Assembly (NCBI RefSeq): GCF_950023065.1 | Contig: NC_088680.1 | Span: 35,886,559 to 35,950,558 of the forward strand | DNA length: 64,000 nt | Direction: 5' to 3' | Origin: Planococcus citri | Lineage: Eukaryota; Arthropoda; Insecta; Hemiptera; Pseudococcidae | Shown here: positions 24,201 through 34,180 of the stretch, piece by piece | Layout of the letters: every line of letters begins with the position of its first letter | Numbering within the stretch: the stretch's first letter is position 1 | The notes under the pieces: model-generated | The model's database searches: none | Told to the model about the DNA's origin: nothing | What the model saw: only the letters and a program-made list of their open reading frames with translations | Translations under genes and position numbers: made by a program

Positions 24201-26395
24201 GCCATACCGTCTTGATATTTTAATTGCATGTATCGTGGACCATGCGTGTAAGAGCTCGGAAGATAAACTTTACCTGGTTTTGGACCCCCCTCAGCCTCAA
24301 TAGACTCGTCAATCTCACTCCTAGGCGCCATCCTCAAAAATTTTGATTGGTTAAACCGAATATACCTTAGTTTTTCTTCCTCTACTCTACACCACATGTC
24401 CACGAAATACTCCTGTCCTAACCTATCCAAAGAGGTGAATCTCGAATCTGATAATAATAAATATCGGTAATATTTGGTTTGGGTTATTTTTCTATTATTA
24501 TCATCCAGCATATCAATAGACCATCCTGCTGACCCATGGGGAAATAATAACGGGTATTGTAAACTCTCATAAGCAGGGTCTAGAAAGGGAACAAACTGAG
24601 GCTGCCTCTCATTTTTTTTCCAGATTACGACTTTCCTAGGATCAGCATTGGGGGTAGTATAAAGAATTCCAGCAATTTCAGCACAACTTGGTCTGTCCCC
24701 TAAAATAGGACCATGGGTTTTTCGGCTCGTTTTTTCAAACACTAAATGAGCATTTTCCGATTTTTCATTATGTAGTTGTTTTAAAGATGAAATAAAAGGG
24801 TTGACCTCATGTAAAAATTTCGAAATCTGATCTACAATATTTTTATCTAATTTTTCATTCTCAGCAATTTTCAAACGCTCCTTACCATCATCAATATACA
24901 GAGATGAATTATTCACACTACCTTTATAATTTAAATCAAACACTCGATGGTAAATCCTTCCTTGTATTTTCACCAAAGATGGTCCTGATTTTGGTATTTG
25001 AAAACCCTCAGAAACACCCATGGCTGAAAATGCAAATAAGTTATTATACGCTCGAGAATGTGATAAAAATTGTGGCTCATCATAAAAAGAAGCATTTAAC
25101 TGAGGCAATTTGATGTGAATTCGGCCATTGCCACAACACCACATCAGTTTCGAAGATTCTTCAATAAAAAGCCTACTATTGCAATGAGGACATTTGTAAC
25201 AATCATCGAGTGAAATTTTCTGTAAAAAATAAGTAGTTTCTGGAGATACATTTTCTGATTCTGATTTCTTAACGATTTTTGGCACTTTAACAGAATCGCA
25301 TTCAATTTGTTTTTTTGGCCTACCTCTTGCTTTTTTAGTTTGAACTACCTCAGAACTCCCTTCAGCAGAATCACTCACAACTTTTTTTTTAGGTCTACCT
25401 GGAGCTTTTTTAGTTAAAATGTCTTTTTTAGTTTGAAATCCTTTAGAACAATCTCCAGCAGAATCACCCTCAACTTTTTTTTTTGGTCTACCTCGAGTAT
25501 TTTTAGTGGAAACATCAACAACTTTCACAGAGCAATTTTTTTTTGGCCTGCCAGGACCTCTCTTTGTTGCATTGTTTGCAACTACTTCGGAACAAACTTC
25601 AACAGAATCACACACAACTTCTTTCTTTGGTCTACCTCTTGCTTTCTTTTCAACCTTTTCCTCATCATTAATTTTTATTTCTTTTTTTGGTCTACCTCTC
25701 ACTTTCGTATCAACTTTTTTCACACCTGTATTTTCAGTTTTTTCAACCTTCGGTCTACCTGTTTTTGAAATTTTTCGCGGCCTGCCTTGAGCAGTTTTGT
25801 TTTTATCATGTTTGATTGAGACACTCGAATTACCTATTGAGAAACACTCGCCAATTGACAGAGAATCATTCACCAACTGGGATTCAGTGGGGAATGGCAA
25901 TGCTTTATTCGCTGAAATCATGTTTAAGATATGACCACGCATAACAGAAGACACATACGTTTCGTTTTTTGGTTCTAAATTAACACATATGGCCGTTGCA
26001 AACGCTAATGCGTAAACACCGCAGTCCAATCCGTTCGTTTGATTTTGAACTGTGTGAAATTCAAAATCACAATCTTGTCCTAAAATTTGACTCAAAAAAA
26101 GTTTTTGACCCTTGGTCACAATTTTACGATTAAGACTATCAAAAACATGGATCACTGTACCATCATAGTAAAATGTTACCCAGTGTGATATTTCACCAAC
26201 AAACGAAGATTCCTTATCGGATAATACTTGCAAATGTTTTTCAAGTATCGGTGGAAATGGGTAAACATTGTCTTCATTGTAGATGCCCATTAAATTCACA
26301 TTGACGGGCGTGAATGGCGTTTCACGAGTAATAATTTCCATTACTTTGTTAATGGTATCACCAGAGAGGTAATCATATTTTATTTCGTTTTCCAT
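21221..26395 (-). CDS. Helitron Rep-helicase with N-terminal Ulp1-like protease and AT-hooks
   Basis: One uninterrupted 1724-residue frame. Residues about 35-165 look like an Ulp1/C48 cysteine protease: H71 in ISHWVTF, D86 in HVFDSL, Q119 and C125 in QNQTNGLDCG, with the usual Q-to-C spacing of six. Residues 200-362 carry eight AT-hook cores (GRPRK, GRPKK). C399, C402, C405 and C420-C421 suggest a zinc site. The Helitron Rep domain follows: FITKTCNPNW at 743-752, the HUH motif in GLPHAHIAC (812-814 HAH) and two tyrosines in KYLFKYIHKG (Y947, Y951). The PIF1 helicase has Walker A GAGGSGKT (1283-1290), Walker B LIIWDEAP (1360s), SGDFRQIPP, and motifs V-VI at 1653-1700 (TINKAQGQT, LYVALSRVRS). 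The expected roles are nicking, strand transfer and unwinding in rolling-circle transposition. All catalytic residues are present. The start is the first Met of the frame. Confidence 0.93.
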   Translation of the reverse strand: MENEIKYDYLSGDTINKVMEIITRETPFTPVNVNLMGIYNEDNVYPFPPILEKHLQVLSDKESSFVGEISHWVTFYYDGTVIHVFDSLNRKIVTKGQKLFLSQILGQDCDFEFHTVQNQTNGLDCGVYALAFATAICVNLEPKNETYVSSVMRGHILNMISANKALPFPTESQLVNDSLSIGECFSIGNSSVSIKHDKNKTAQGRPRKISKTGRPKVEKTENTGVKKVDTKVRGRPKKEIKINDEEKVEKKARGRPKKEVVCDSVEVCSEVVANNATKRGPGRPKKNCSVKVVDVSTKNTRGRPKKKVEGDSAGDCSKGFQTKKDILTKKAPGRPKKKVVSDSAEGSSEVVQTKKARGRPKKQIECDSVKVPKIVKKSESENVSPETTYFLQKISLDDCYKCPHCNSRLFIEESSKLMWCCGNGRIHIKLPQLNASFYDEPQFLSHSRAYNNLFAFSAMGVSEGFQIPKSGPSLVKIQGRIYHRVFDLNYKGSVNNSSLYIDDGKERLKIAENEKLDKNIVDQISKFLHEVNPFISSLKQLHNEKSENAHLVFEKTSRKTHGPILGDRPSCAEIAGILYTTPNADPRKVVIWKKNERQPQFVPFLDPAYESLQYPLLFPHGSAGWSIDMLDDNNRKITQTKYYRYLLLSDSRFTSLDRLGQEYFVDMWCRVEEEKLRYIRFNQSKFLRMAPRSEIDESIEAEGGPKPGKVYLPSSYTHGPRYMQLKYQDGMAIVSRLGKPTLFITKTCNPNWPEIKSNLSQKQSHIDRPDLCDRVFNLKLNRLLKDLKSGKIFGKMVYILYVIEFQKRGLPHAHIACRVEPSNLTHDEIDKFVRATIPGPDEYGGKLRERVLKHMVHGPCGLENQNSPCMDNSKCTKNYPKPFLECTYTDERGYVHYKRPNKPESVALKKNREINNQWIVPYNPDLLMMFDCHINVEIASTVKIIKYLFKYIHKGPDMAKVSIVPDSNDEVVDEIENYVKMRYISASEAMWRLFEFDVSGRQPTVIPLPIHLPNEDIVIFEEGKEQEASERSLSKLELYFSRPRSVEFENLTYLEFYEQYRLSEKRDFESKKKKFVKRVRGEVVARMYWLSPTLGEIYYLRMLLGKFPAYSYEDLKKVDEVSLDTFQKAAYAKGLLSDVNEYEQAIVEAAGFKTGRDLRILFFNLIISGAPSVILWEKFRDLLSEDFLDKFSNHSERAHNKSLCHIDSMLRKHGKSAEDVGLPVPLDDSKEVDRERQRWNKDDLKAYVDYWVPLLNDDQKRIYDYVCEQVFLKNNSVQIFLDGAGGSGKTVLLRCITANLRYECKIVLCTASTGIAALNYQGGSTAHSMFKIPIENLDMYPSCNIFNRSQRAELIQNADLIIWDEAPMAHKFNVEGLNNTLKDLMGNQLSFGGKNIVFSGDFRQIPPVIKYGSKAEILSSSIKFSEVWKHLEILHLSVSQRSINDPSYSEFLLKVGEGKIQETLCKDETLICLNFPNLKIFHSIEDVIDFIYPQDDLQNFCELSKRCILSPTNKNINQINRVIIKERIPGEEIYLYSADTAIIEEKGRESIVNPDSTYLCADFLNKLNEPGVPEHKITVKIGAICILLRNLNFEEGLVNGTKVVIKTVKKFIIEVCLPENENKTFLIPRISFKFSAGDTGVQILRRQFPIKLAYALTINKAQGQTLNLAAIDLRDHVFAHGQLYVALSRVRSSKNICILTSQSKVSEDNGIYTANPVFHELLLT

Positions 26396-26969
26396 AGCTG
26401 CTTAATAATAAAATTATAATAACACCACAAATTACCTTGGTACACAAGTACCTACATAAATATTGATACAGAACGATGTCGATCTATCTTGAAAATATAC
26501 TTCAGTATGAATCAACGTATAAATATAAAATTATATTCTTGGAAGGACCCCGTTATGGATAGACGATTTGAATCAACTTGAATCAACTTGAATCAACTTA
26601 TTAAAAAATGATAAGACAATGGACGCAAAAGCAAAGCATCAAGACGATAGACGCGAAACGGTGAACGCATAAAGCACCCAAGACAGACAGATTAACAATA
26701 ACAATATCTGTTGACAGCATTCACGCTTCATCGATTTCGATAAATCATAATCCGCGTCGCAAGAATTCCATGCGCGAGCATGTGGCGTGATCAAGTCTGG
26801 TATGACAACGGCGCCGCGAGCGTCGTCGAGTACCTTTACGTTGGTGGTTGTGCGTATGCTTGTGTGGGTGTGTAAGTACACGAATCGTTGTAACGGTTTT
26901 TGTTATAAAATGCCATAAAAATCGATCAAAATCGCACGATATAATTAACTTTTTGCTAATCTGTTTTCA
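26396..26969. other. Flank of the Helitron, no gene recognised
   Basis: Probably contains the Helitron 5' end. Three tandem copies of GAATCAACTT lie at 26570-26599. A GC-richer complex stretch at 26690-26870 has no coding signal. Confidence 0.4.
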
Positions 26970-27175
26970 CCATTTTACAGAGCATGAAATATCGAACATT
27001 TCCCTCGTTGACAGTACCCATCTAGCGTTTTTAGTTTTCGAGATAATTTAATTCAAAATTGTGTAACTGAAATTCGAAATTTGAATTCAAAATAGCTCAA
27101 AAACTAAAAACCCCAGAGTGGTAATGTAATCGAGGGAAATGTTCAGAATTGAATGCTCTTTAAAATGAGATATTA
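26970..27175. repeat. Inverted repeat, arms about 80-100 bp
   Basis: CGAACATTTCCCTCG near 26993 pairs with CGAGGGAAATGTTC near 27131, and flanking sequence including TTTTTAGTTTT near 27029 continues the match. The centre is near 27065. Confidence 0.65.
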
Positions 27176-27199
27176 ACCACCCTTCTAGCCTTTTTCGTT

Positions 27200-29099
27200 C
27201 TTGATATATTTGAGAATAATCGAAAAAACGGCAAAAACAGCCCATTTAAACTCAAAATTTGGGCCCTTTAATTTCAAAATTTTTGCCCCCGCGTATTTTT
27301 CCTATATTCTAGAGACGTTAAGCTGTCGATTAAAAAAAAAATCAGCTCTCTAGGTGCCATAGATCGGGCTCAGGACTTTTTTCCGATTTTTCGGGTATTT
27401 TTTAATTAATTTTTTTCGTATTTTTCGCGTATTTTTGGTGTATTTATTTTTCTTGCAGCTTTATAGGATAGATGTATTATGTACCTATGTAAGTAACAAT
27501 TTTCTATCGTCAGGTACCTCTATCTATGTACAGTAGATACGTATACCCCTCTCATCATTCAATAATCTGCGGCAGTCTGCAGTCTACATACACAACAAAA
27601 GCTTCACGTTATCCGGGGATTAAAATGGCGGTTCGTATTCCTCCCTCAAACACAACAAACGCATCTTTTCACGGCCAATCGCCACCCAATTTGTTCTTTT
27701 AACCATGACAAAGAGCCCTCGGTCTCTTAAGCGGCTACAAGGCATCTGTCAGCAGCGAACCGCATATACAACCGAAACCAATTTACCGTATAAATAACAT
27801 AGGCCGGCTTTCGCTAATTGAGTAGAAGAAAAACAACGCTGGGCTATAGCCTATGGTTTTTTTTCCTGTATATAGCGAGGGTACGGTACGTTTCCTCTAA
27901 GAGGTTTTCGATCGAGTATTACACGTGATGTACTTACTGTGGAATTTCGTATAGGCGAAAAGTCGAGGAAAATGGCACGTCGTCGGTAGTAGTTGGTTGG
28001 CACTGGCGACGGTAATGATTTAATCGTAATTTAGCCGTAGCCAAAATGCACCAACGAACGCCCGATTGTAATTCCTAGCGGTGCGCCTGTGCGCTCAAGG
28101 TACCGCCCTGCGAAGTACTCTTATCTTATAAAGCATTTTCCCGTCACCCCCTTGGAAAAAGTATTTTCTCAGTAAACAATGAACTCCATTAATTAAAAGG
28201 GAAAAGATATGAAGAGTTTTCGTTATATTCGTTTGAAAATATCTATAGGCTAACCGCCTTCGACGACAGCGAGACGTGAAGAAGTAATTCTCTTTATTGA
28301 TTCCTTCCTTATATTTTTCGTTTTACTAATGCTCTTTTCGTATACTCAGTTTTCCTGCTTCTTTTCCTTCTCAGTTTTTATTATTATTGTTTCGATCTGA
28401 TCTTTAATATTTTCTCCGCAATTGTTAGGACTATACCTATACTGAAGAAAACTATGACTAGTGTGGTGAATCGTATAGAGGTGGTTTACCTATCAATAGA
28501 TGTGTTGTTTATGTGAATTTATTTTCATCGATGTAGGTGGCTGTTGTTTGCAAGATTTTGATATCGTTCTTCTCTTTCTATAAATCCCTACTGGCTGTAA
28601 AACGTTTTTTTTCGTCGGTACATATTTTAAGAAGTGGTGATTTTTTAATGCATAGAAAATGATAAATGGTGGAAATAATGTTCGGTATAGCTAGAATGTA
28701 AAAATAATCGTAGTAGGTATTTTTAACATCGCTGTCGACTTGGGCCACGATATTAATTTTTTTGGTCATTTTGGCAATTCGTAGAATTTGAAATTTTACC
28801 AAATTTTTTTGCGAGATGAATTTTTTTTTTGGATTGAATTTCTTTCTTGATATGCGATGACGTGAAAAGTACAATTCCTTCCATCTTTTTTTAGTTTTTC
28901 ACGAGGGTCACTTGAAAAGTAATGACTTCTTTCATCTGTAAAATTTCAGAACTTTGAAAACTGTCAAGTTACTTATGACTCAACGGAAAAAGCAATCCAT
29001 CGTAATTTTAAAAAAATGCTTTTTGGACAAAAGAAGACATTGCAACCGGCAGAAAAATGTTTGAACCGTACAGAAAAGAAAACCTTTTGAACTCAAAGT
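27200..29099. other. Non-coding stretch with a regulatory-like island
   Basis: 27560-28140 is complex, GC-richer and free of repeats, with a GGATTA homeodomain-type core at 27617-27622. In the gene-poor surroundings of a developmental gene such islands are often enhancers, but this is inference only. No coding frame recognised. Confidence 0.3.
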
Positions 29100-29640
29100 A
29101 TACGTACTCAATTTAGACGAAACCAAGTTAGATCGAAAGAGCACGTTCTAAAACTCTCGTGACCAACATTTCATTTTTTTTAGATTTTTGATAAATTTTT
29201 GAAAACTTGAAAAATTCAAAAAATTATAAAAAGCTGTTTCAAGGGCGATTTTCAAACTTTCTCATGAAACATAGATTTTTTGAATAAAATGAACCAATAT
29301 GAAAAATTTCTCGAATTAAAATCCCACACGTTTACTTACAACTAGGTACCTACCTAGTATTTGGATCATTGTGGAGCCTCCAGCAATTTTTTGATTTTCT
29401 CCTGAAATTTAAAATTGCTGTGGTGGGGCCAACGATGAACTTTAAAACCTATAACTTTGATCGGTGCTTATCGGACACCCTCTTATTGACTTGACCATTT
29501 TAGGTGGTTATTACGGCGAAATTCTAAATTCCAGAAAACGTGAAAAAATTTCAACGAAGCTGTGTAAAAAAAAACAGTCGAGAGGGCTGCTTGAAATTTT
29601 TAGATAAAATTGAAAAATTGCTGGATCTAAGTATGTAGTC
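29100..29640. repeat. Family E dispersed repeat, copy 2
   Basis: Same block order as 14100-14660 (ATCGAAAGAGCACGTT, GAACCAATATGAA, ATCCCACACG), ending in GTGGAGCCTCCAGCAATTTT. It runs directly into the family B element at 29648. Confidence 0.55.
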
Positions 29641-29647
29641 TTAGGAT

Positions 29648-30650
29648 GGATTACGAAAAAAAAGTCGAAGGATTTTGCCCAAATTCAGATGATGTCTTCA
29701 TTTTTAGTTGAGAGTTGCTCGAAATGAATTTCAACTTTGTAGGTGCCCCTGGAGAGAAGATATGAGTCCTTAAAGTTGGGGCATTCGCAAGAAAATCGTG
29801 TTTTTTTCGCTATTGCACCTACACAACCTGTTTTGGAAAAAATGGCGCAGTTCCAGAGGATAGTTTGAGATTCTGCATCGACCTAGGCTGATTGCCATCA
29901 AGTCCAAGACCACTTTTTAGGATTCTACTTAGCGGTTGAAAATTTTCAAATCGCTTATTTTTGGGTAAAGTCGTGTTTTGAAATCTTTTTCTTATAGAAT
30001 ATTTCGCATTAGGTAATCATCCCAAAAACATCGAAAAGGTCATTTCTGAAATTGAGGGGAATTTTGGGATAGCATTGGTGCCAATTTTTTTGTCGTTATT
30101 GTCAATTTCGAACTCTAAAAAATTATAATTGATGAGCTTTTGGCTATTTTTCTGGATTTTTCAAAATTGGCAATAATGATCAAAACATTGAGACTCTGGC
30201 CTTTCAAAATATTTCCTCAGTTTCAGAAATGATATCTTTCGATGTTTTGGCTTAATTAATGCGAAATATTTGAGGAGAAAAAATGTTCAAAACACAAATT
30301 TATCTTTCCAAAAATTAAATACCTACGTAATTACGTATTTGCAAATTTTCAACCAGAACCCTAAAAGTGGTCTTGGATTTTAATGGGCAAAGGCCTGCGT
30401 CGTAGAATCTCAAATACGTACTTACTATCTTTTTGATTTGAGCCATTTTTCATAGTAACCGGTTTGGTATTGGCTAGAAGGAAAAAACACTTTTTTTAAA
30501 AAAAAAAAATGTCCCCATTTGAGGATTTATCTCCCCCCCCCCCAGGGAACCTACGGAGCTGACATTTTTCCTAAGTAACTTTCAACTTAAAATGAAGGTT
30601 TTCTCCAAATTTGGTCAAAATTCTCCTTAATTTTTTTTCGCAATCAACCC
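29648..30650. mobile_element. Family B palindromic element, most complete copy
   Basis: The left end GGATTACGAAAAAAAAGTCG and the complement of the right end, GGTTGATTGCGAAAAAAAAT, are inverted repeats that continue inward through GGATTTTG.CCAAATT. The inner halves also mirror each other (CACAACCTGTTTTGGAAAAA near 29830 with its diverged complement near 30450). A run of 11 C lies at 30533-30543. There is no ORF, so it is non-autonomous. No clear target duplication was found. Confidence 0.65.
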
Positions 30651-30714
30651 ATGTGAAAACTTAATCATCATCCTCTTTAATACGAATGAAAAACTGTTGA
30701 AAATAATTTTATAG

Positions 30715-30990
30715 CCCATTAATAACGCGACGATAAATTACTTAACAACGTGTTATGTAAATATTTAACATGTAGGCAGGCTTCGTGCCAAACGCGAAGG
30801 GTTGTTTGATCCCTTATATAGTAGTATGTCGGTGGCTCGAGAATTTGACAGGGCTACACGATATGCATCTTGTCAACGCCTGGTTCAAATAAAGCCGAGA
30901 AAATACGCGTATTTTGACTCGTTTACATGGCAACGTTTACTAATAATGTTGCCTCGATATTAAAAATAAGAAACGAGTGGAACACTTGTA
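30715..30990. promoter_or_regulatory. Candidate regulatory island with an X-box-like palindrome
   Basis: Complex, repeat-free sequence between transposon-derived stretches. GTTTACATGGCAAC at 30921-30934 is a near-complete imperfect palindrome resembling the RFX X-box (one mismatch to GTHNYYATRRNAAC). Forkhead-like GTTTAC and TAAATATTT cores are also present. The role is inferred only. Confidence 0.25.
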
Positions 30991-32168
30991 TACTTTTACC
31001 ATATAATAAGGTGGTACCCTGAACCCTGCACACAGACATAGGTATGTGACGATAGAGCGTGGATATTTTGTATGTACAGTTCATTTTTCATGGGTAATTT
31101 CGTAACGTTGAATTGTTAGACATTGGTAGAGGGTGTAGGACTTCGAATCAGCGTGCAGATGGTATTGAAAGATTAGCCAGAAGAGATGGAATGATCGATG
31201 GTGGCTTATTGAGTCGATGTATCAGTTTTCACAAGTCAATCATTGTTGAATTCGGTGTGTCTGGTGTTTACGAAAGAATCGCCTGATGCTTGCTGTGTAA
31301 ATTACAAAGTCTACTAGAGTTTCCCCTCTTCACATGGGTAGGTCTAGGTACCTATTTAATGTAAGGTAATACTGTTCCTAAAATTTTAGGGAAAAACAGA
31401 TAATCGTACGAGTATTTTTCATTTCCAGAGTTGAAAAAAACTACTTACCCATAACTTAAATTTTCTACCGCACTCTTTCCATTCATTAAATTAAAATCTA
31501 TTCGTGCGAAGACAAGTGCAAACTGTGAAACGTGACATAGAGGCGAAAAAAGGATACCACCGGTTTCCTAAAATACCGGAACATGTCAAACATTTCATTT
31601 GACGGTTGCAGATCGCACGTCCCTTGAAGATTTATACAAAAATCCAATGAATTATGCCCATGACAACCCATACCGGAAGATACATCTTAGGTACCTTGCA
31701 ACTTAGAAACGTTGAAGATGAGTTTCCTCGCATCACGTCTCGGGTCGAGGGTATAACTGGAAATAGGCGTAATTTATTAGCAAACAAAACATTAACTTTT
31801 ACGTTCTAATCTACGTTGATTTAATTTTCAAGCTGGGTCGCTGGGATTTTCAAACTTCGTACTACGAGTACAAACTTGAGCGTCGTTTCGAAGTTTAAGA
31901 ACGGATTAAAAACTTGTGCTGGTGATATCGTTGCCATGGTAGTGTAGATGGAATTTTGATGGATATTTCTACGCCAGAAAGTTGGTCTTAAGAATACCCC
32001 CAAAATGTCAAAACACAGATGGCAAAAATTTCTTAATTTGGTGGGAATTTTAGAGTTGATTGTGTTTCAAAAAAAAAAGATGGATGTCCTGAAACATGAG
32101 CTGAGCCTTGTGTAAAACTGCGATAGTTTTGAATCAAATCGAGTCTTTGCTAGATTGAAGAAATGAAA
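30991..32168. other. Non-coding stretch, no gene recognised
   Basis: Unique sequence of moderate complexity. The 60-codon minus ORF at 31821-32003 has no supporting features. Confidence 0.4.
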
Positions 32169-33040
32169 GGTCATTCCATGTCAATTCGACCAAGAAGTGG
32201 TAGGGGGGGGGGTCGACGATTTTTTTGAAATTTTTCCTGTGGAAAGACCTTTTGTAGGGATGACCAATGGCGCAAATCGCAGCCCTCTAGCCCTTGTTTA
32301 AAGGTTGCTAGTGGGTGTCAAAGTTTTTAGTGAACTTAAAATAATTATCATCCATTTCAGCAGTGGATTACTCGATAACCGCGATACCTACCAAAATGGA
32401 ACTTTTTCAAATAGTCAAGGGTTTTGAAAGGCTTTTTGGTAGTATCATAAAAATCAGTGTTTCCGATTTTTTTCGTACGAAAAATTAGCTCGAAAAGTTT
32501 CAAAACGTAGTTTTCATATTGTTCCGACTCTCAAAAGTTCAGAGAAAAATATATTTTGGACAACTTTTTATGTTGAACAACATATGTATTAAAAAATTGG
32601 GACAGCGTTATTTCGTAAAGTCGATTTTAAAAAATTGAAAGTTTGCAAAAAAATGCGATTTTTTGATTTAAAACATGAAAAAAAGTCTTGATTGGTGAAG
32701 TTGACCCATTTGACCCCTATTTTTACGTATCCGTTGAAAAAGTTGCCAAAACTCTTTCACTCGATGAAATGAACTCATTACAAAAAAAATCAAAATTCGA
32801 AAAAATTCAATTTTCAATTCCAAACATTAAAAAAAATTTTAATTTATTCATTCGTCTTATTTTGACCTCTTTCTGACGTATTTCATGAAAAAGTTGATAA
32901 AAATTACACTCATAGCAAAAAAATTAAAATTCGTTTATTTTTTCAATTCAATCGAATTTAAAAATTGAATTTTTGGGGGAAAATGTCGAAAAAATTCGAC
33001 CCTCCCAGCCACTTTTTGGTTGAATTGACGTGAAATGGCC
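32169..33040. mobile_element. Non-autonomous DNA transposon with terminal inverted repeats of about 60 bp
   Basis: The left end GGTCATTCCATGTCAATTCG and the complement of the right end, GGCCATTTCACGTCAATTCA, are inverted repeats. They extend inward through ACCAARAAGTGG and a G-run followed by TCGA. The element is 872 bp with no credible transposase. No target duplication could be identified, so the superfamily is open. Confidence 0.7.
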
Positions 33041-33364
33041 CTTACAAATAGAATCTTTCTAGGTATGCCAAAAAAAGACGGAAAAAAATGGGAGGGCTGC
33101 ATCGATTGATCTCTTCAGGTCGTAATTAAAATTGATCATGTCTGTCGAATCGTTCCAGTTCCATCCTTTTCTTCGTCGATGATTTTTTTCTCAATGGAAT
33201 GTCTTGTCTGAAACCAGCCCCCACCCCCTTGATTGGGGATTGAACAATTTTGAGCCATTCTGTAGCTTCCAGCGCCATTTTTAATATTTTTTCTTGCGAG
33301 TATTTTGGTCTAGAGAGAGTTTCAAATAACTTTTTTCACTTTCATCGAAAAAAAAGAAGCACAG

Positions 33365-34180
33365 AAGGACAATGACTACCTACCTATTTCTAAAATCGAA
33401 AACTAAAAACAAAAAATTACAAACACCGAAAACACAAGACCTCAAAAAAAAAAATAGACTAAAAACCAAAAAAACACTTGAGAAACAAAACCCCTTAAAA
33501 CAAACACCAAAAACATATCATCCACAAAAAAAAATAATTATAAAACAAAATCGAACACGAAAACACAAAAATAAAAAATTCTTAGATACCTACCTAATAC
33601 AAAATTGAGCATGAAAATTCTGAATTAAAAAAATGATAACAAAAAAAACGTAGAATCAAATATCAAACCAAAAAACTTTGAAAATAAAATCGAAATCCGA
33701 AAATGAAAATCTATGAAAAAAAAGTGAAGTCTTGAAAACGAAAACAGAAACTAAAAGCCAAGAAATTCCAATGTCGTGAACAGAAATTGAAATCAGAATA
33801 GCTGAAAACGTAAGCCAAAAAATCTAAAAACAAAATCGAAGATGAAAAAACGAAATGAAAAAATTCTAGAAACGAAATCAATCGAAAATCTTTTTTAAAA
33901 AAATTTGAAAACAACACGAAAATTACAAAGCTTTGAAAATAAAAACAAAAATTCTACCAACGAAATCGAAAATAAAAAAAAACATAATGGGAAAACAAGA
34001 ACTAGAAATTTTAAAAATGAAATCGTGAAACGAAAATGAAAAATCCCAAAAAACTAATCGAAACCCCAAAATAAGAAAAACTGTAGAAATTAAAATTGAA
34101 AACGTGAATCCTCAAAAATGAAAATGGGAAAAACTCTGAAAATTTGATAGATTTTGAAATGAAAGCCAAAAAAATATCAT
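33365..34180. repeat. Degenerate A-rich array
   Basis: Loose repetition of GAAAACAAAATCGAAAATG-like words over about 800 bp, with a strong A bias and very few T on this strand. The lysine/asparagine-rich ORF at 33372-33608 and the phenylalanine-rich minus ORF at 33711-33917 are by-products. Confidence 0.6.

Larger units (their letters stand above)
19878..26400 (-). mobile_element. Autonomous Helitron; 3' end defined, 5' end not resolved
   Basis: The element encodes an intact Rep-helicase on the minus strand (21221-26395). Its 3' end on that strand is CTAG at 19881-19878, directly preceded by a 6-bp-stem hairpin and followed by T. This fits the known Helitron rule of a CTRR terminus with a subterminal hairpin, inserted between A and T. 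Two more GC-rich hairpins lie just inside. The 3' region holds a tandem repeat (20290-20740) and a nested MITE (20746-21192). The 5' end should start with TC after an A somewhere beyond 26395, but I could not pick the exact base; 26400 is a minimum. An uninterrupted 1724-codon ORF indicates a young copy that may still be active. Confidence 0.85.

Noticed and set aside
21447..25790. Plus-strand ORFs inside the Helitron
   Set aside because: Antisense shadows of the 1724-codon frame. The phenylalanine/glycine/leucine repeats at 25433-25790 mirror the AT-hook coding sequence.
33372..33917. K/N-rich and F-rich ORFs that could look like a basic or membrane protein
   Set aside because: They are by-products of a degenerate A-rich array.
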